64,000 bases of DNA, taken from the NCBI RefSeq assembly GCF_001427825.1, contig NZ_LMGT01000004.1, positions 186,001 through 250,000 on the forward strand. Direction: 5' to 3'. Made by a program: the position numbers and the translations under genes. Of this stretch, positions 45,731 through 55,861 are shown in pieces (position 1 is the first letter of the stretch; every line of letters starts with the position of its first letter). The notes beneath the pieces were generated by a model that searched no databases, was not told the origin of the DNA, and saw only the letters and a list, made by a program, of their open reading frames with translations. The stretch comes from Brevundimonas sp. Root608. Its GTDB lineage: Bacteria > Pseudomonadota > Alphaproteobacteria > Caulobacterales > Caulobacteraceae.

Positions 45731-45772
45731 TCAGGTAGGGGAACAGCCTCTAGGCGAGACGGCAGAAAAGCG

Positions 45773-45800
45773 AAAGGCCCGGGATCGCTCCCGGGCCTTT
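45773..45800 (-). terminator. Terminator of the amino acid permease gene
   Basis: A perfect symmetric stem AAAGGCCCGGGA / TCCCGGGCCTTT with a four-base loop lies 25 bp past the permease stop. U-runs occur on both strands, so it can act in both directions. Confidence 0.85.
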
Positions 45801-45824
45801 GCCTTGTTCGGACGGATCGGAAGA

Positions 45825-47492
45825 TCAGTCGTCGCGCTTCGGGTCGACGCCGCGGACGAAGGCGTCCGTCGCGCTTTCCAGCTTCACGTCCTCGGTGATG
45901 TCGATCCCCTTGGCCAGCTTGGAGTGCCAGAAGCCGTAGAGGATGTAGACCACCGCGCCGACCGCGGCGTAGCCGCCCAGGATGGTCAGCGGCAGCGGAT
46001 TGCCGTCCATCGCGTGCTGGATCATCGGCCAGAAGTTGAAGCCCGCCAGCGCCAGGCAGGACAGGATGCCCAGCACGGCGGTGACGATGCCGCCCGGCAC
46101 CTTGAACGGACGCTCCATCTCCGGATGCTTGATGCGCAGGAAGATCACGCTCAGGCAGACGATCGAGAAGGCCACGGCCGTGCCCAGCGACACCAGATCG
46201 CCGAGGATCGAGATCGGCAGGAAGGACGCCGCGACCGCGATCACGATGCCCAGCAGGATGGTGCCGATCCACGGGGTGCGGAACTTCGGATGGATGATGG
46301 CGAAGGCCCGCGGCAGCAGGCCGTCGCGCGCCATGGTGTAGAAGATGCGCGTCTGGCCGTAGCACAGCACCAGCATGACCGAGGACAGGCCGGTGATGGC
46401 GCCGACCTTGATCAGGAAGCTGATCAGGTTCAGCGGGCTGCCGTCCGGCGTCAGGAAGGGCGTGTCGGCCCATTCCAGACCCATGCGGTCGATGGCGACG
46501 GCCACCGGCGCCGGGCTGGCCAGCTCGAGATAGGGCACCACGCCCGTCATGACCGCCGCGACGGCCATATAGATCAGGGTGCAGACGATCAGGGCGCCGA
46601 GGATGCCCACGGGCACGTCCTTGGACGGGTTCTTGGCCTCGGCCGCCGCGGTCGAGACCGCTTCGAAGCCGACGTAGGCGAAGAAGATGATCGAGGCGCC
46701 GCGCAGGATGCCGGTGGCCCCGTACTCGCCGAATTTGCCGGTCGTGTTCTCGGGGATGAAGGGCACCCAGTTGGCCGGGTTGATGTACTGAACCCCGACC
46801 GCGATGAAGGTCAGCAGGACGACGATCTTGATCATCACGATGATGTTGTTGATCGAGGCCGACTCGCTGACGCCGAGAACCAGCAGGCTGCACACCGCGG
46901 CGATGCCGATGGCGGCGACCAGGTTGAAGGTGCCGGTCAGCGGGAAGCTGGCGACGCCCGTGTCCGAGGTCACGGCCTGGATCAGCGGCGTGGCCCAGGA
47001 GGGGCCTTCGCCGCCGGCGTACTGGATCATCGGGAACAGGCCGTCGGCCACCCCGAAGTCCCGCAGGATCGAGACGACATAGCCGGACCAGCCGACCGCG
47101 ACGGTCGAGGCGGCGACGCCGTACTCAAGCACCAGCAGCCAGCCCATGATCCAGGCGAAGACCTCGCCCAGGGTGCCGTAGGCATAGGTGTAGGCCGAGC
47201 CGGACACCGGCATGGTCGAGGCCAGTTCGGCGTAGCACAGGCCCGCCAGGCCGCAGGCGATGCCCGCGACGACGAAGCTGAGCATGATCGCCGGACCCGC
47301 GTGCGCGGCGGCGACCTGGCCGGTGAGGACGAAGATGCCGGCGCCGATGATGGCGCCGATGCCGAGGCTCATCAGATTGATGGGGCCCAGCGAGCGCTTC
47401 AGCTCGCTCCTGGCCGCTTCCTTCTGGATCTGGGCTACGGATTTCTTGAGGAACAGGCGGTTCCCCTTGGGCCTAAGGCCTTCTGCGGACAT
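45825..47492 (-). CDS. APC superfamily amino acid permease
   Basis: This 555-aa inner-membrane transporter has about 12-14 helices, of the cationic amino acid transporter (CAT)-like branch. The conserved first helix region MSLGIGAIIGAGIFVLTGQVAA is at about 41-62, with FAYVGFEAVSTAAAEAKNPSKD in the middle (the helix 6 segment). It probably exchanges or imports amino acids; the exact substrate is unknown. The start MSAEGLRPKG is chosen over a further Met nine codons upstream. A terminator follows. Confidence 0.92.
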   Translation of the reverse strand: MSAEGLRPKGNRLFLKKSVAQIQKEAARSELKRSLGPINLMSLGIGAIIGAGIFVLTGQVAAAHAGPAIMLSFVVAGIACGLAGLCYAELASTMPVSGSAYTYAYGTLGEVFAWIMGWLLVLEYGVAASTVAVGWSGYVVSILRDFGVADGLFPMIQYAGGEGPSWATPLIQAVTSDTGVASFPLTGTFNLVAAIGIAAVCSLLVLGVSESASINNIIVMIKIVVLLTFIAVGVQYINPANWVPFIPENTTGKFGEYGATGILRGASIIFFAYVGFEAVSTAAAEAKNPSKDVPVGILGALIVCTLIYMAVAAVMTGVVPYLELASPAPVAVAIDRMGLEWADTPFLTPDGSPLNLISFLIKVGAITGLSSVMLVLCYGQTRIFYTMARDGLLPRAFAIIHPKFRTPWIGTILLGIVIAVAASFLPISILGDLVSLGTAVAFSIVCLSVIFLRIKHPEMERPFKVPGGIVTAVLGILSCLALAGFNFWPMIQHAMDGNPLPLTILGGYAAVGAVVYILYGFWHSKLAKGIDITEDVKLESATDAFVRGVDPKRDD

Positions 47493-47703
47493 CGAGTCTC
47501 GCCCCCTGATACACGGCAAGCCCTCCCCGGGCCGCCTTCAATGGCGCGGACGCTAGCGGCGGACGACCTCGCTGGCAACGCGGTTTCCGATTGATGAAGG
47601 GCCGAAGACGCTTTCGTGAAAGGGAATTCTGGTTGGCGGTCCTGCTTCGCGCTAGTTGAGCCCGGATTGTCGCGTCTGTCCCGCTGACCGAGTCTGCCCC
47701 TCC

Positions 47704-50127
47704 ATGCTGCCCATCCACGCCGTCCTCGAGCCGCTGAAGGCCGCCCTGTCGACGGGCAATGTCGCCGTGCTGGCCGCCCCGCCGGGCGCGGGCAAGACCA
47801 CGGTCGTGCCCTTGGCCCTGCTGGGCGAGTCCTGGCTGGACGAGGGCCGGGTGCTGGTTCTGGAGCCTCGCCGGCTGGCGGCGCGGGCGGCGGCGGAGCG
47901 GATGGCGTCGTCCCTGGGCGAACAGGCCGGCGACACGGTCGGATACCGCACCCGCCTGCAGAGCCGGATCGGCCCGCGCACCCGGATCGAGGTGATCACC
48001 GAGGGTGTGTTCACGCGGATGATTCTGGACGATCCGGGGCTGGAGGGCGTCGGGGCGGTGCTGTTCGACGAATTCCACGAGCGCTCGCTGGACGCCGACC
48101 TCGGACTGGCGCTGGCGCGCGAAAGTCAGGCGCTGCTGCGCGACGACCTGCGGCTGCTGGTCATGTCGGCGACCCTGGATATCGCCGGCGTGTCGGGGTT
48201 GCTGGGCGGCGCGCCGGTGATCGAGGCCGAGGGCCGGATGTTTCCCGTCGAGACCCTCTACCTCGGCCGCAACGCCGCCGAACGGATCGAGGACGCCGCG
48301 GCGCGGGCCGTCCGGCTGGCCTTGGGCGAGCAGACGGGGTCGGTGCTGGTCTTCCTGCCGGGGCAGGGCGAAATCCATCGCACGGCGCAGCGGCTGAAAG
48401 AGGCGGTGCGCGACCCGTCCGTGGACATCACGCCCCTGTACGGCGCGCTGGATGCGAGGGACCAGGACCGGGCCATCCGGCCGGCCGAGCCGGGCCGGCG
48501 CAAGGTGGTGCTGGCGACCTCGGTGGCCGAGACCAGCCTGACCATCGAGGGCGTGCGCGTGGTCATCGACGGCGGCCTGTCGCGCGTGCCCCGGTTCGAG
48601 GCGTCCAGCGGCCTGACGCGGCTGGCGACGGTGCGCGTCAGCCGGTCGTCGGCGGAACAGCGGCGCGGTCGGGCCGGTCGCGTCGAGCCCGGCGTGTGCT
48701 ACCGCCTGTGGGACGAGGCGGCGACGCGCGGTCTGGTCCCGCATCAGCGGCCCGAGATTCTGGAAGCCGACCTGACGGCCTTCGCCCTCGATCTGGCGCG
48801 CTGGGGCTCGCGGACCACCGAGGCCCTGGCCTTGCTGGACCAGCCGCCGGTCGGCGCCTTCGCCGAGGCGCGCAAGGTGCTGCAGCGGCTGGACGCGCTG
48901 GACGCCGACGGCGGGCTGACCCCGCACGGACGGCGGCTGACCCGCATGCCGCTGCCGCCCCGGCTGGCGCATATGGTCGCCGTCGCCAGCGACCTGGGCG
49001 ACGCTTCGCTGGGCGCGCGGATGGCGGCGGTGCTGAGCGAGCCGGGGCTGGGCGGGAACGATGTCGACCTGCGCGAACGGCTGCGTGAGATGGCGCGCGA
49101 CCGGTCGCAGAGGGCCCGCGACGCGCTGAAGCTGGCCGACCGCTGGGCGCGCGCCGCCGGGGGCGGGCAGGGCGGCGAGGCGGACCCCGGGACCCTGCTG
49201 GCCGAAGCCTTTCCCGAGCGGGTGGCCAAGGCGCGGGGCAAGCCGGGCGAGGTCCTGCTGGCCTCGGGCCGCGGCGCCTTCGTGGAGCCGACGGACCTGC
49301 TGGCGCGGGAACCCTGGCTGGCCGTGGCCGAGCTGGGCGGCGGAGACGCCCGGGACCGCATCCGGCTGGCCGTCCCCGTCGACCCGGCGGCTCTGGAGCG
49401 GCGACTGGAGGCAGAGGACCGGCTCACCCGCGAGCCCTCGGGACGGATGACCCTGCGCCGCGTGCGCCGCATCGGCGCGATCGTCGTTGACGAGAAGATC
49501 GTCGGCGCGCCGGACCGGGCCGCGATCACGGCGGCGCTCAAGGGCGAGGTCGAGCGCGCCGGGCTGGCGGACCTCAAATGGGGCGAGCGGGCCGCGGGCC
49601 TGCGGGCGCGGCTGGCCTTCCTTGGTGGCCTGGACGCCGGTTGGCCGGATGTCTCGGACGCCGGCCTGCTGGCTTCGCGGGAAATCTGGCTGTGGCCGTT
49701 GCTGGAGACGGTTCAGTCCGTGGACGCCATCGCCGACGGCGCGCTTGAGGCGGGTTTGAAGACGCTGGTCGCCTGGGACCGGCAGCGCGCCCTGGACGAA
49801 CTGGCGCCGGCGCGGCTGCAGACGCCGTTGGGCTCGGCGGCGATCGACTACGCCGCCCATGGCGGGCCGCGCGTGGACATCCGGGTGCAGGAGCTGTTCG
49901 GCGTGACGGCGCACCCGACGGTCGGAGGCGGACGGATACCCCTGACCCTCGCCCTGCTGTCGCCCGCGCGCCGGCCGGTGCAGGTGACGAAGGACCTGCC
50001 CGGTTTCTGGGCCGGCAGCTGGGCGACGGTGCGGGCCGAGATGCGCGGCCGCTATCCGCGCCACCCCTGGCCCGAGGACCCGACGAAGGCGGAGGCGACC
50101 AGCCGGGCCAGGCCGCGCGGGGCCTGA
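47704..50127 (+). CDS. hrpB: ATP-dependent helicase HrpB
   Basis: HrpB is a DEAH-type RNA helicase. The 807-aa protein has Walker A APPGAGKTTVVPLALL near residues 24-39, motif II DEFHERSLDADLGLA near 122 (DEFH, normal for HrpB), motif III SATLD, and motif VI QRRGRAGRVEPGVCYRLW near 318. The C-terminal HrpB-specific domain follows to the end. The start MLPIHAVLEPL matches the family N-terminus. A long open frame on the opposite strand is a shadow. Confidence 0.96.
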   Translation: MLPIHAVLEPLKAALSTGNVAVLAAPPGAGKTTVVPLALLGESWLDEGRVLVLEPRRLAARAAAERMASSLGEQAGDTVGYRTRLQSRIGPRTRIEVITEGVFTRMILDDPGLEGVGAVLFDEFHERSLDADLGLALARESQALLRDDLRLLVMSATLDIAGVSGLLGGAPVIEAEGRMFPVETLYLGRNAAERIEDAAARAVRLALGEQTGSVLVFLPGQGEIHRTAQRLKEAVRDPSVDITPLYGALDARDQDRAIRPAEPGRRKVVLATSVAETSLTIEGVRVVIDGGLSRVPRFEASSGLTRLATVRVSRSSAEQRRGRAGRVEPGVCYRLWDEAATRGLVPHQRPEILEADLTAFALDLARWGSRTTEALALLDQPPVGAFAEARKVLQRLDALDADGGLTPHGRRLTRMPLPPRLAHMVAVASDLGDASLGARMAAVLSEPGLGGNDVDLRERLREMARDRSQRARDALKLADRWARAAGGGQGGEADPGTLLAEAFPERVAKARGKPGEVLLASGRGAFVEPTDLLAREPWLAVAELGGGDARDRIRLAVPVDPAALERRLEAEDRLTREPSGRMTLRRVRRIGAIVVDEKIVGAPDRAAITAALKGEVERAGLADLKWGERAAGLRARLAFLGGLDAGWPDVSDAGLLASREIWLWPLLETVQSVDAIADGALEAGLKTLVAWDRQRALDELAPARLQTPLGSAAIDYAAHGGPRVDIRVQELFGVTAHPTVGGGRIPLTLALLSPARRPVQVTKDLPGFWAGSWATVRAEMRGRYPRHPWPEDPTKAEATSRARPRGA

Positions 50128-50131
50128 AGCC

Positions 50132-50998
50132 TCAGGCTGCGCCGTTCAGCATCCGGCCATAGCTGTCGACCAGGCTGGTGTAGGTCGGCACGAAGTTGAC
50201 GCTGGCGGGACTGCCGGCGATCGACACCGGGGCCTTGATCTCGAAATGCAGGTGGATGGTCGTCGCATTGCCGCCGAAGTCGGCCGAGGCCTTGCCGATG
50301 TGCTGGCCGCGTTCGACGTTGCGCGAGGCCATGGTCGGGAACAGGGCGTTCACCCCCGGCATGTCCATGTGCAGATAGCGGTAGATGCGGCCGGAATCGC
50401 CCAGCAGGGTGACGGTGTAGCTGCCGATGGAGGTGATGCGTCCGCTCTCGGCGGCGACGATCCAGTGCACCTTCTTCACGCAGGTGGCGGGACGGATGTC
50501 CTGGCCCTGATGCCCCCGGCCAGCGGGGCACATGCCGTTGGTCCACGACCTGGTCTCGCAGAAATTGTCGCGCCACGGATAGGCGTAGTTGCGCGGATCG
50601 CATTGACCCCCCGGTCCCGGCGCCGCGAACCCGCCATAGCCGTAGACCTGGGAGTTGGCGTAGGCCGGCCCGGCCTCCATCGGGAAGCGCATGCCCGCGG
50701 CCCACAGGGTCGCGTCGGTCGCCCCGCTGCCGGAACCCGGGGGCAGGGCGCCGCCCGGGTCATGAGGCCAGGTGACGGGTTCGGGGACGGGCGGCGTCTC
50801 GGGCACGGGGTCCGCGACCGGTTCCGGCTCGGGCATCGGCGCGGGCGGGACCTCGCCGGGCGGAGGGGCGGGCTCCGTCGGGGTCGCCACAGGCGCCGGC
50901 GGGTCGGTCTTCAAGGGCGGCGCGGCCGGGTCCTGGGCGCAGCCGTTCGGCGAGCAGGCCGTCAGCAGCAGCAGGGCGGCGAGGGTCAGACGCTTCAC
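50132..50998 (-). CDS. M23 family metallopeptidase lipoprotein
   Basis: This 288-aa envelope protein starts at a GTG overlapping the previous stop (GTGA), with signal peptide and lipobox LTAC (Cys15). A long Pro/Glu-rich linker (25-85) precedes the M23 domain (about 110-288). Zinc ligands are intact: GHQGQD (HxxxD) near 164 and HLHFE near 249, so it should cleave peptidoglycan peptides, unlike the degenerate LytM protein at 12.5 kb. Extra cysteines (CDPRNY, FCETRS, MCPAGR, TCVKK) suggest disulfides in the periplasm. Confidence 0.93.
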   Translation of the reverse strand: MKRLTLAALLLLTACSPNGCAQDPAAPPLKTDPPAPVATPTEPAPPPGEVPPAPMPEPEPVADPVPETPPVPEPVTWPHDPGGALPPGSGSGATDATLWAAGMRFPMEAGPAYANSQVYGYGGFAAPGPGGQCDPRNYAYPWRDNFCETRSWTNGMCPAGRGHQGQDIRPATCVKKVHWIVAAESGRITSIGSYTVTLLGDSGRIYRYLHMDMPGVNALFPTMASRNVERGQHIGKASADFGGNATTIHLHFEIKAPVSIAGSPASVNFVPTYTSLVDSYGRMLNGAA

Positions 50999-51732
50999 GA
51001 CGCGCCTCCGCCGATCAGTTGCAGGGTCGAGGCGAAGGCGATCGCCTCCGGCTCGGTGCACCCCGCCGCGCCGGGGCCCTCGCAGATGAAGCTGACATTA
51101 TAGGCGGCGCCGAAACGGCTGAAGGTGACGTCGACGCCGTACTCCGTACGTTCGGTCCGGACGTTGGTCAGGCCCTCGGTCCGCGCCTGGGCGGCCGCGC
51201 GCGAGGCGACGGGCGGAAGGCGGGCGGCGGCGATGCGGGGGCCGGTCCGCGCGATCGTCGCCGCCGGCGCCGTCGGCCGGACGGCCGTGAGGGCGCCCGC
51301 GGTCGGGGCGGCCGTCGGCGGTTGCTGCGGCGAGGCGGGCGCCAGGGGCGACTGGAAGGCCTTGGTCGCGCCGTAGATCTCGATGATCTGCTCGCCGCGC
51401 TGAACCACCAGCATATAGTGACGGTCGCCGGTGAAGATGCGGGCGGTGCGCAGCAAGGCGGGGTCGGCAGGCGCCAGCACCGGCACGGGCGAGGCGTCGG
51501 CGACGGTCAGGACACGCTGCGACACCGGGTCCTGGTTCAGCACGCCGCGCAGCCGGGCGGTCAGCGGTTCCTTCTGGGCCGCGGCGAGGGCCGCGTTGTC
51601 CGCGCGCGAGCGGGGCAGGTCGACCTGGGTCGCGGCGACGGGCGATGGCGCTGGCTGCTGCGAGGTGGCGACCCCCGCCAGCGCGGCGGCCAGAATAACG
51701 CCTCCGGCGAAGGCTCCGGCGCGGAAATTCAT
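50995..51732 (-). CDS. Secreted hypothetical protein upstream of the M23 lipoprotein
   Basis: This 245-aa protein has an N-terminal signal or anchor (5-24, GAFAGGVILAAALAGVATS). The body is Ala/Pro-rich with a more structured part LRTARIFTGDRHYMLVVQRGEQIIEIYG (about 93-120) and a C-terminal domain YGVDVTFSRFGAAYNVSFICEG with two cysteines. No family is recognised. It overlaps the M23 gene by four bases, so the two are probably co-expressed and act together at the cell wall. Confidence 0.8.
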   Translation of the reverse strand: MNFRAGAFAGGVILAAALAGVATSQQPAPSPVAATQVDLPRSRADNAALAAAQKEPLTARLRGVLNQDPVSQRVLTVADASPVPVLAPADPALLRTARIFTGDRHYMLVVQRGEQIIEIYGATKAFQSPLAPASPQQPPTAAPTAGALTAVRPTAPAATIARTGPRIAAARLPPVASRAAAQARTEGLTNVRTERTEYGVDVTFSRFGAAYNVSFICEGPGAAGCTEPEAIAFASTLQLIGGGAS

Positions 51733-51824
51733 GTGACTGACCCTCCCGACGTTAACTATATCGTCGTTCTGCGAAGGTTGCGAGAGGGGCAGACGAGGCG
51801 GGGCGAAACTGGCAAACTTCGAAC

Positions 51825-53030
51825 ATGGCCGAGGATGTCGAGTTCCGTCCGCCGGACATGTCGTACCCGGCGTTGTTCCTGCGCTTCCTCAGGTTCGGCG
51901 TTCTGGCTTTCGGCGGACCGGTCGCCCAGATCGCCATGGTCCGGCGCGAACTCGTCGAGCAGGAGCGATGGATTTCCGGCGCCCGCTTCAACCGGCTGCT
52001 GGCCGTCATGCAGGCCTTGCCCGGTCCGGAGGCGCACGAGCTCTGCGTGCATCTCGGCATCCACGCCAGGGGACGGCTCGGGGGATTGCTGGCCGGGCTG
52101 GGGTTCATGCTGCCAGGTTTCGCCCTGATGTTGCTCGCCGCCTGGGCGTATTTCCGCTTCGACGTGGATCGGGGTCTGGCCGGGGCCGCCCTCATCGGCG
52201 CGCAGGCGGCCGTCGTCGCGCTGATCGTGCGGGCCGCGCACCGGATCGGGGCGCATGTTCTGATAGACCGCGGCCTCTGGACGATCGGCGTCGCGGCCGG
52301 CGCGGCGACCCTGCTGGGCGCGCCCTTCTGGATCATCCTGCCGGCCGGAGCGGCGATCCACGCCCTCGTCAGGACCGGTCGGCGCGGCGCGGCGGCGCTG
52401 CTGCTGGTTGTCAGCGCCGTCATGGTGGTGATCTGGTTTTTCGCGCAGCAACCGGCGACGACAGCAGCGACGGCGGGGGCGCCGCCCCCGGGCGAGGGTT
52501 CCTGGCCGCTGCTGTTCGTCTCGGGACTCAAGGCGGGCCTGCTGACGTTCGGCGGGGCCTACACGGCCATCCCCTTCCTGCGTCAGGATCTCGTGGGCCG
52601 CGGCTGGCTGGGCGACGGGACCTTTCTGGACGGGGTCGCCGTGTCGAACATCCTGCCCGCGCCCCTGATCATGTTCGCGACCTTCTCCGGTTATGCGGTG
52701 GGCGGCCTCCCGGGAGCCGTGGCCATCACGGCGGGAGTCTTCCTGCCGGCCTTCGCCTTTTCCATGATCTTCTACGACCGACTTGAAGCCGTGGTGTCCG
52801 AACCCCGCATCCGGGCCGCCCTCGATGGCGTGGCCGCGGCCGTTGTCGGTCTGATCGCGGCGACGGCGATCAGCCTCGCGGCCGGCCTGACGGGCTCGCC
52901 GCATCCCCCGGCCTCTGTCATGATCGCCGGTGCGGCGCTGGCGGCTCTGTACCTCACCAAGAACCGGTACGCCCCGCCCGTTCTGCTGCTGCTGGCCGGG
53001 CTCGCGGGGCTCGGGGTCGCCCTGGTCTGA
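51825..53030 (+). CDS. chrA: Chromate efflux transporter (CHR family)
   Basis: ChrA exports chromate across the inner membrane, driven by proton motive force. The 401-aa protein is a fused long form with two homologous halves: FLRFLRFGVLAFGGPVAQIAMV at about 18-40 with RFNRLLAVMQALPGPEAHEL near 56, and GLKAGLLTFGGAYTAIPFL at about 233-251 with FLDGVAVSNILPAPLIMFAT near 268. It has about ten helices. No chrB regulator is nearby. Substrate could also be another oxyanion. Confidence 0.92.
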   Translation: MAEDVEFRPPDMSYPALFLRFLRFGVLAFGGPVAQIAMVRRELVEQERWISGARFNRLLAVMQALPGPEAHELCVHLGIHARGRLGGLLAGLGFMLPGFALMLLAAWAYFRFDVDRGLAGAALIGAQAAVVALIVRAAHRIGAHVLIDRGLWTIGVAAGAATLLGAPFWIILPAGAAIHALVRTGRRGAAALLLVVSAVMVVIWFFAQQPATTAATAGAPPPGEGSWPLLFVSGLKAGLLTFGGAYTAIPFLRQDLVGRGWLGDGTFLDGVAVSNILPAPLIMFATFSGYAVGGLPGAVAITAGVFLPAFAFSMIFYDRLEAVVSEPRIRAALDGVAAAVVGLIAATAISLAAGLTGSPHPPASVMIAGAALAALYLTKNRYAPPVLLLLAGLAGLGVALV

Positions 53031-53186
53031 CCACGCCGCTTGCCTTTCCAGCCCATCCGGCCTACATGCCCGCCCACTTCACACGCAGGCGTGGCGCGGT
53101 CAGGGAGAAATCCTGTTCGCTCCGTTCCGAGGACTTCGGTCTTTACAGCGCCTGCGGCGGATCAATCGGATAAAGGACTACCCCTC

Positions 53187-54110
53187 ATGGCTCTGCCTGA
53201 ATTCTCCATGCGTTCGCTGCTCGAAGCCGGCGCCCACTTCGGCCACCAGACGCACCGGTGGAACCCAAAGATGGAACGCTACATCTTCGGCTCGCGCTCG
53301 AACATCCACATCATCGACCTGTCGCAGTCGATCCCGCTGCTGCACCAGGCGCTGGTCGCCGTGCGCGACGTCGCCGCCAAGGGCGGCCGCGTCCTGTTCG
53401 TCGGCACCAAGCGCCAGGCCGCCGATCCGGTCGCCGAAGCCGCCAAGCGTTGCGCCCAGTACTACATGAACAACCGCTGGCTCGGCGGCACCCTGACCAA
53501 CTGGCGCACCGTGTCGGGCTCGATCGCCCGCCTGCGCGAGCTGGAAGGCCTTCTGGAAGCCGGCGGCGAGGGCCGCGTCAAGAAGGAGCTGCTGAACCTG
53601 CAGCGCGAGAAGGACAAGCTCGAGCTGTCGCTGGGCGGCATCAAGGACATGGGCTCCATCCCGGACATCATGTTCGTGATCGACACCAACAAGGAGGCCA
53701 TCGCCATCCTTGAAGCCCGCAAGCTGAACATCCCGATCATCGCCATCCTCGACACCAACTCGGACCCGGACGGCATCACCTATCCGATCCCCGGCAACGA
53801 CGACGCCGCCCGCGCCATCCAGACCTACTGCGACCTGATCGCCGACGCCGTCCTGGACGGTCTGGCCGCTGGTCAGGCTTCGGCGGGCGTGGACCTGGGC
53901 GCCGCCGTCAACCCGGACGAGCCGATGCTGCGCGAAGCCAAGGCTCCGAAGGCCGCCAAGGCCGTTGAAGCCGAAGTGGCCCCGGCCGAGGCTGAAGCCG
54001 TCGCCGAGGAAATGATCGCCGCCGCCGAACCGGCCGTCGCCGACGAAGCCGCCCAGGTTGCGACCTCGGAAGCCAACGACGCCGTCGAAACCGAGGAAGC
54101 CGCGGTCTAA
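53187..54110 (+). CDS. rpsB: 30S ribosomal protein S2
   Basis: S2 is a structural protein of the small ribosomal subunit. The 307-aa protein begins [20 protein letters not shown] and contains [26 protein letters not shown] and [16 protein letters not shown]. Its C-terminus has an Ala/Glu-rich low-complexity extension (about 255-307), a feature often seen in Alphaproteobacteria. AAAGGA precedes the ATG; the 156-bp leader may fold for autoregulation. It is followed by tsf, the standard rpsB-tsf order. Confidence 0.98.
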   Translation: MALPEFSMRSLLEAGAHFGHQTHRWNPKMERYIFGSRSNIHIIDLSQSIPLLHQALVAVRDVAAKGGRVLFVGTKRQAADPVAEAAKRCAQYYMNNRWLGGTLTNWRTVSGSIARLRELEGLLEAGGEGRVKKELLNLQREKDKLELSLGGIKDMGSIPDIMFVIDTNKEAIAILEARKLNIPIIAILDTNSDPDGITYPIPGNDDAARAIQTYCDLIADAVLDGLAAGQASAGVDLGAAVNPDEPMLREAKAPKAAKAVEAEVAPAEAEAVAEEMIAAAEPAVADEAAQVATSEANDAVETEEAAV

Positions 54111-54202
54111 ACGACCCCGCTTCCCGACGGCGAAATCAATACGCGGCCGGGCCCCTCAACGGGTCCGGCCGTTCCCGCATACGCATACCAAGGAGATACC
54201 CC

Positions 54203-55144
54203 ATGGCCGAGATCACAGCCGCCCTCGTGATGGAACTGCGCGCCAAGTCCGGCGTCGGCATGATGGACTGCAAGAAGGCGCTTCAGGAGACCGACGGCGA
54301 CATCAACGCGGCGATCGACTGGCTGCGCGCCAAGGGCCTGTCCAAGGCCGCCAAGAAGGCCGACCGCGTCGCCGCCGAGGGCCTGGTCGCCGTCGCCTCG
54401 AAGGAAGTCGGAGCCGGTGAAGTCGGCGCCGCCATCGAGTTCAACGCCGAGACCGACTTCGTCTCGCGCAACGAGCTGTTCCAGAACGCCGCCAAGAGAT
54501 TCGCCCAGCTCGGCCTCGAGCACGCTTCGGTCGAGGCGCTGCACGGCGCCGAGCTGGAAGCCGGCAAGACGGTCCAGGACGAGGTCACCAGCATGATCGC
54601 CACCATCGGCGAGAACATGCAGCTGCGCCGCGCCGCCCGCCTGTCGGTCGACGAGGGCGTCGTCGCCTCCTACGTCCACAACGCCGTGTCGCCGGGCGTC
54701 GGCCGCATCGGCGTGCTGGTCGCCCTGCACGGCGGCGGCGACAAGACCGCCCTGCGCGAACTGGGGCGCAAGATCGCCATGCACGTGGCCGCGACCGCTC
54801 CGCTGTCGCTGAACACCGACGATCTGGACCCCGCCGCGATCGAGAAGGAACGTCAGGTCCTGACCGAAAAGGCCAAGGAAGAAGGCAAGCCGGAAGCCAT
54901 GATCGCCAAGATCGTGGAAGGCCAGATCAACAAGTTCCAGAAGGACGTGGTGCTGATCAAGCAGCCGTTCGTCATGAACCCCGACGTGACCATCGAACAG
55001 CTGGTCGCCGACGCGGGCAAGGAACTGGGCGCGCCCGGTCTGCACCTGGCCGGCTTCGTCCGCCTCGCCCTCGGCGAAGGCGTCGAGAAGGTCGAGGGCC
55101 CGGACTTCGCCACCGAAGTCGCGCAGATGACCGGCGGCCAGTAA
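54203..55144 (+). CDS. tsf: Elongation factor Ts
   Basis: EF-Ts is the GDP exchange factor for EF-Tu. The 313-aa protein begins [20 protein letters not shown] with the N-terminal UBA-like region and [20 protein letters not shown], then [12 protein letters not shown] near residue 80 (the EF-Tu contact). It follows rpsB and is preceded by AAGGAGA. A terminator lies after it. Confidence 0.98.
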   Translation: MAEITAALVMELRAKSGVGMMDCKKALQETDGDINAAIDWLRAKGLSKAAKKADRVAAEGLVAVASKEVGAGEVGAAIEFNAETDFVSRNELFQNAAKRFAQLGLEHASVEALHGAELEAGKTVQDEVTSMIATIGENMQLRRAARLSVDEGVVASYVHNAVSPGVGRIGVLVALHGGGDKTALRELGRKIAMHVAATAPLSLNTDDLDPAAIEKERQVLTEKAKEEGKPEAMIAKIVEGQINKFQKDVVLIKQPFVMNPDVTIEQLVADAGKELGAPGLHLAGFVRLALGEGVEKVEGPDFATEVAQMTGGQ

Positions 55145-55170
55145 GGCCGGCGCACAACCGATCGACGAAG

Positions 55171-55199
55171 GGGCCGGCGAGCGATCGCCGGCCCTTTTT
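55171..55199 (+). terminator. Terminator of rpsB-tsf
   Basis: The perfect stem GGGCCGGCGA / TCGCCGGCCC with a four-base loop is followed by TTTTT. It lies 26 bp after the tsf stop. Confidence 0.92.
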
Positions 55200-55267
55200 G
55201 TTGGCCCGGCGCCGATCTGGCTATTGGCCCGCTTTGCGGTAGGCTTCCTGCTTTGCCGGAGGGTCCC

Positions 55268-55750
55268 TTGTCGCCAGTTCTGCTTCTCTTGCTGCTCGGA
55301 AGCCCCCAGGATCCGGCTGTGAGCGCGGCCGCCGAGCCCTGGGCCATGGTCCGCTGGACCCTGCCCATGCCCGGGGCGCAGCGCGGGTCCGACATGTGGT
55401 ACCGAAGGCCCGTCCATGTGGTCTCCGAAGACGGCCCGATCGTGCAGATCGAGGCTCTGACGCCCATGGAGTACGGGCCCGATGGCGCCGTCGTCGGGCA
55501 CGTCCGCTATGTCAGCCAGCTACATTGCGGAACGACCAATCTGCGCGGGGTCCCGGGACCCGGAGAGGCGGTCGAGCCATGGGGTCCGCCCCCGCCCGAA
55601 TTCAGTCCGCCCTACGAATTCATTCGCGCCGTGTGCGAGGAAAAGCGCCCCTACGACACCGCCGCCAGTCCCGAGCAGGCCCTCGAGAAAAGCGCCGAAA
55701 ACGAGCGCCGGTGGCGGCTCCGCGTCGAAATGGGACGCACCCGCCCCTGA
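55268..55750 (+). CDS. Secreted hypothetical protein
   Basis: This protein of about 160 aa starts at TTG preceded by GGAGGG six bases upstream; an in-frame TTG five codons earlier is less likely. It has a hydrophobic signal peptide (LLLLLLGS, residues 5-12). The mature part has WAMVRWTLPMPGAQRGSDMWYR and two cysteines (LHCGT, AVCEEK). No family is recognised. Confidence 0.65.
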   Translation: MSPVLLLLLLGSPQDPAVSAAAEPWAMVRWTLPMPGAQRGSDMWYRRPVHVVSEDGPIVQIEALTPMEYGPDGAVVGHVRYVSQLHCGTTNLRGVPGPGEAVEPWGPPPPEFSPPYEFIRAVCEEKRPYDTAASPEQALEKSAENERRWRLRVEMGRTRP

Positions 55751-55861
55751 CGGAGGTGCGGGCGCTCAAACGCCCGGTTTGCGGCGCAGGCGGCGGATCG
55801 CGCCGGCACGCGACAATCACGACGCCTTCTCCGCTCGGCCCACACCGGCTAAACCAGCCGG

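Noticed and set aside
47473..50064. Very long antisense open frame (863 codons) opposite hrpB
   Set aside because: No domains, skewed composition, and complete overlap with an intact HrpB.
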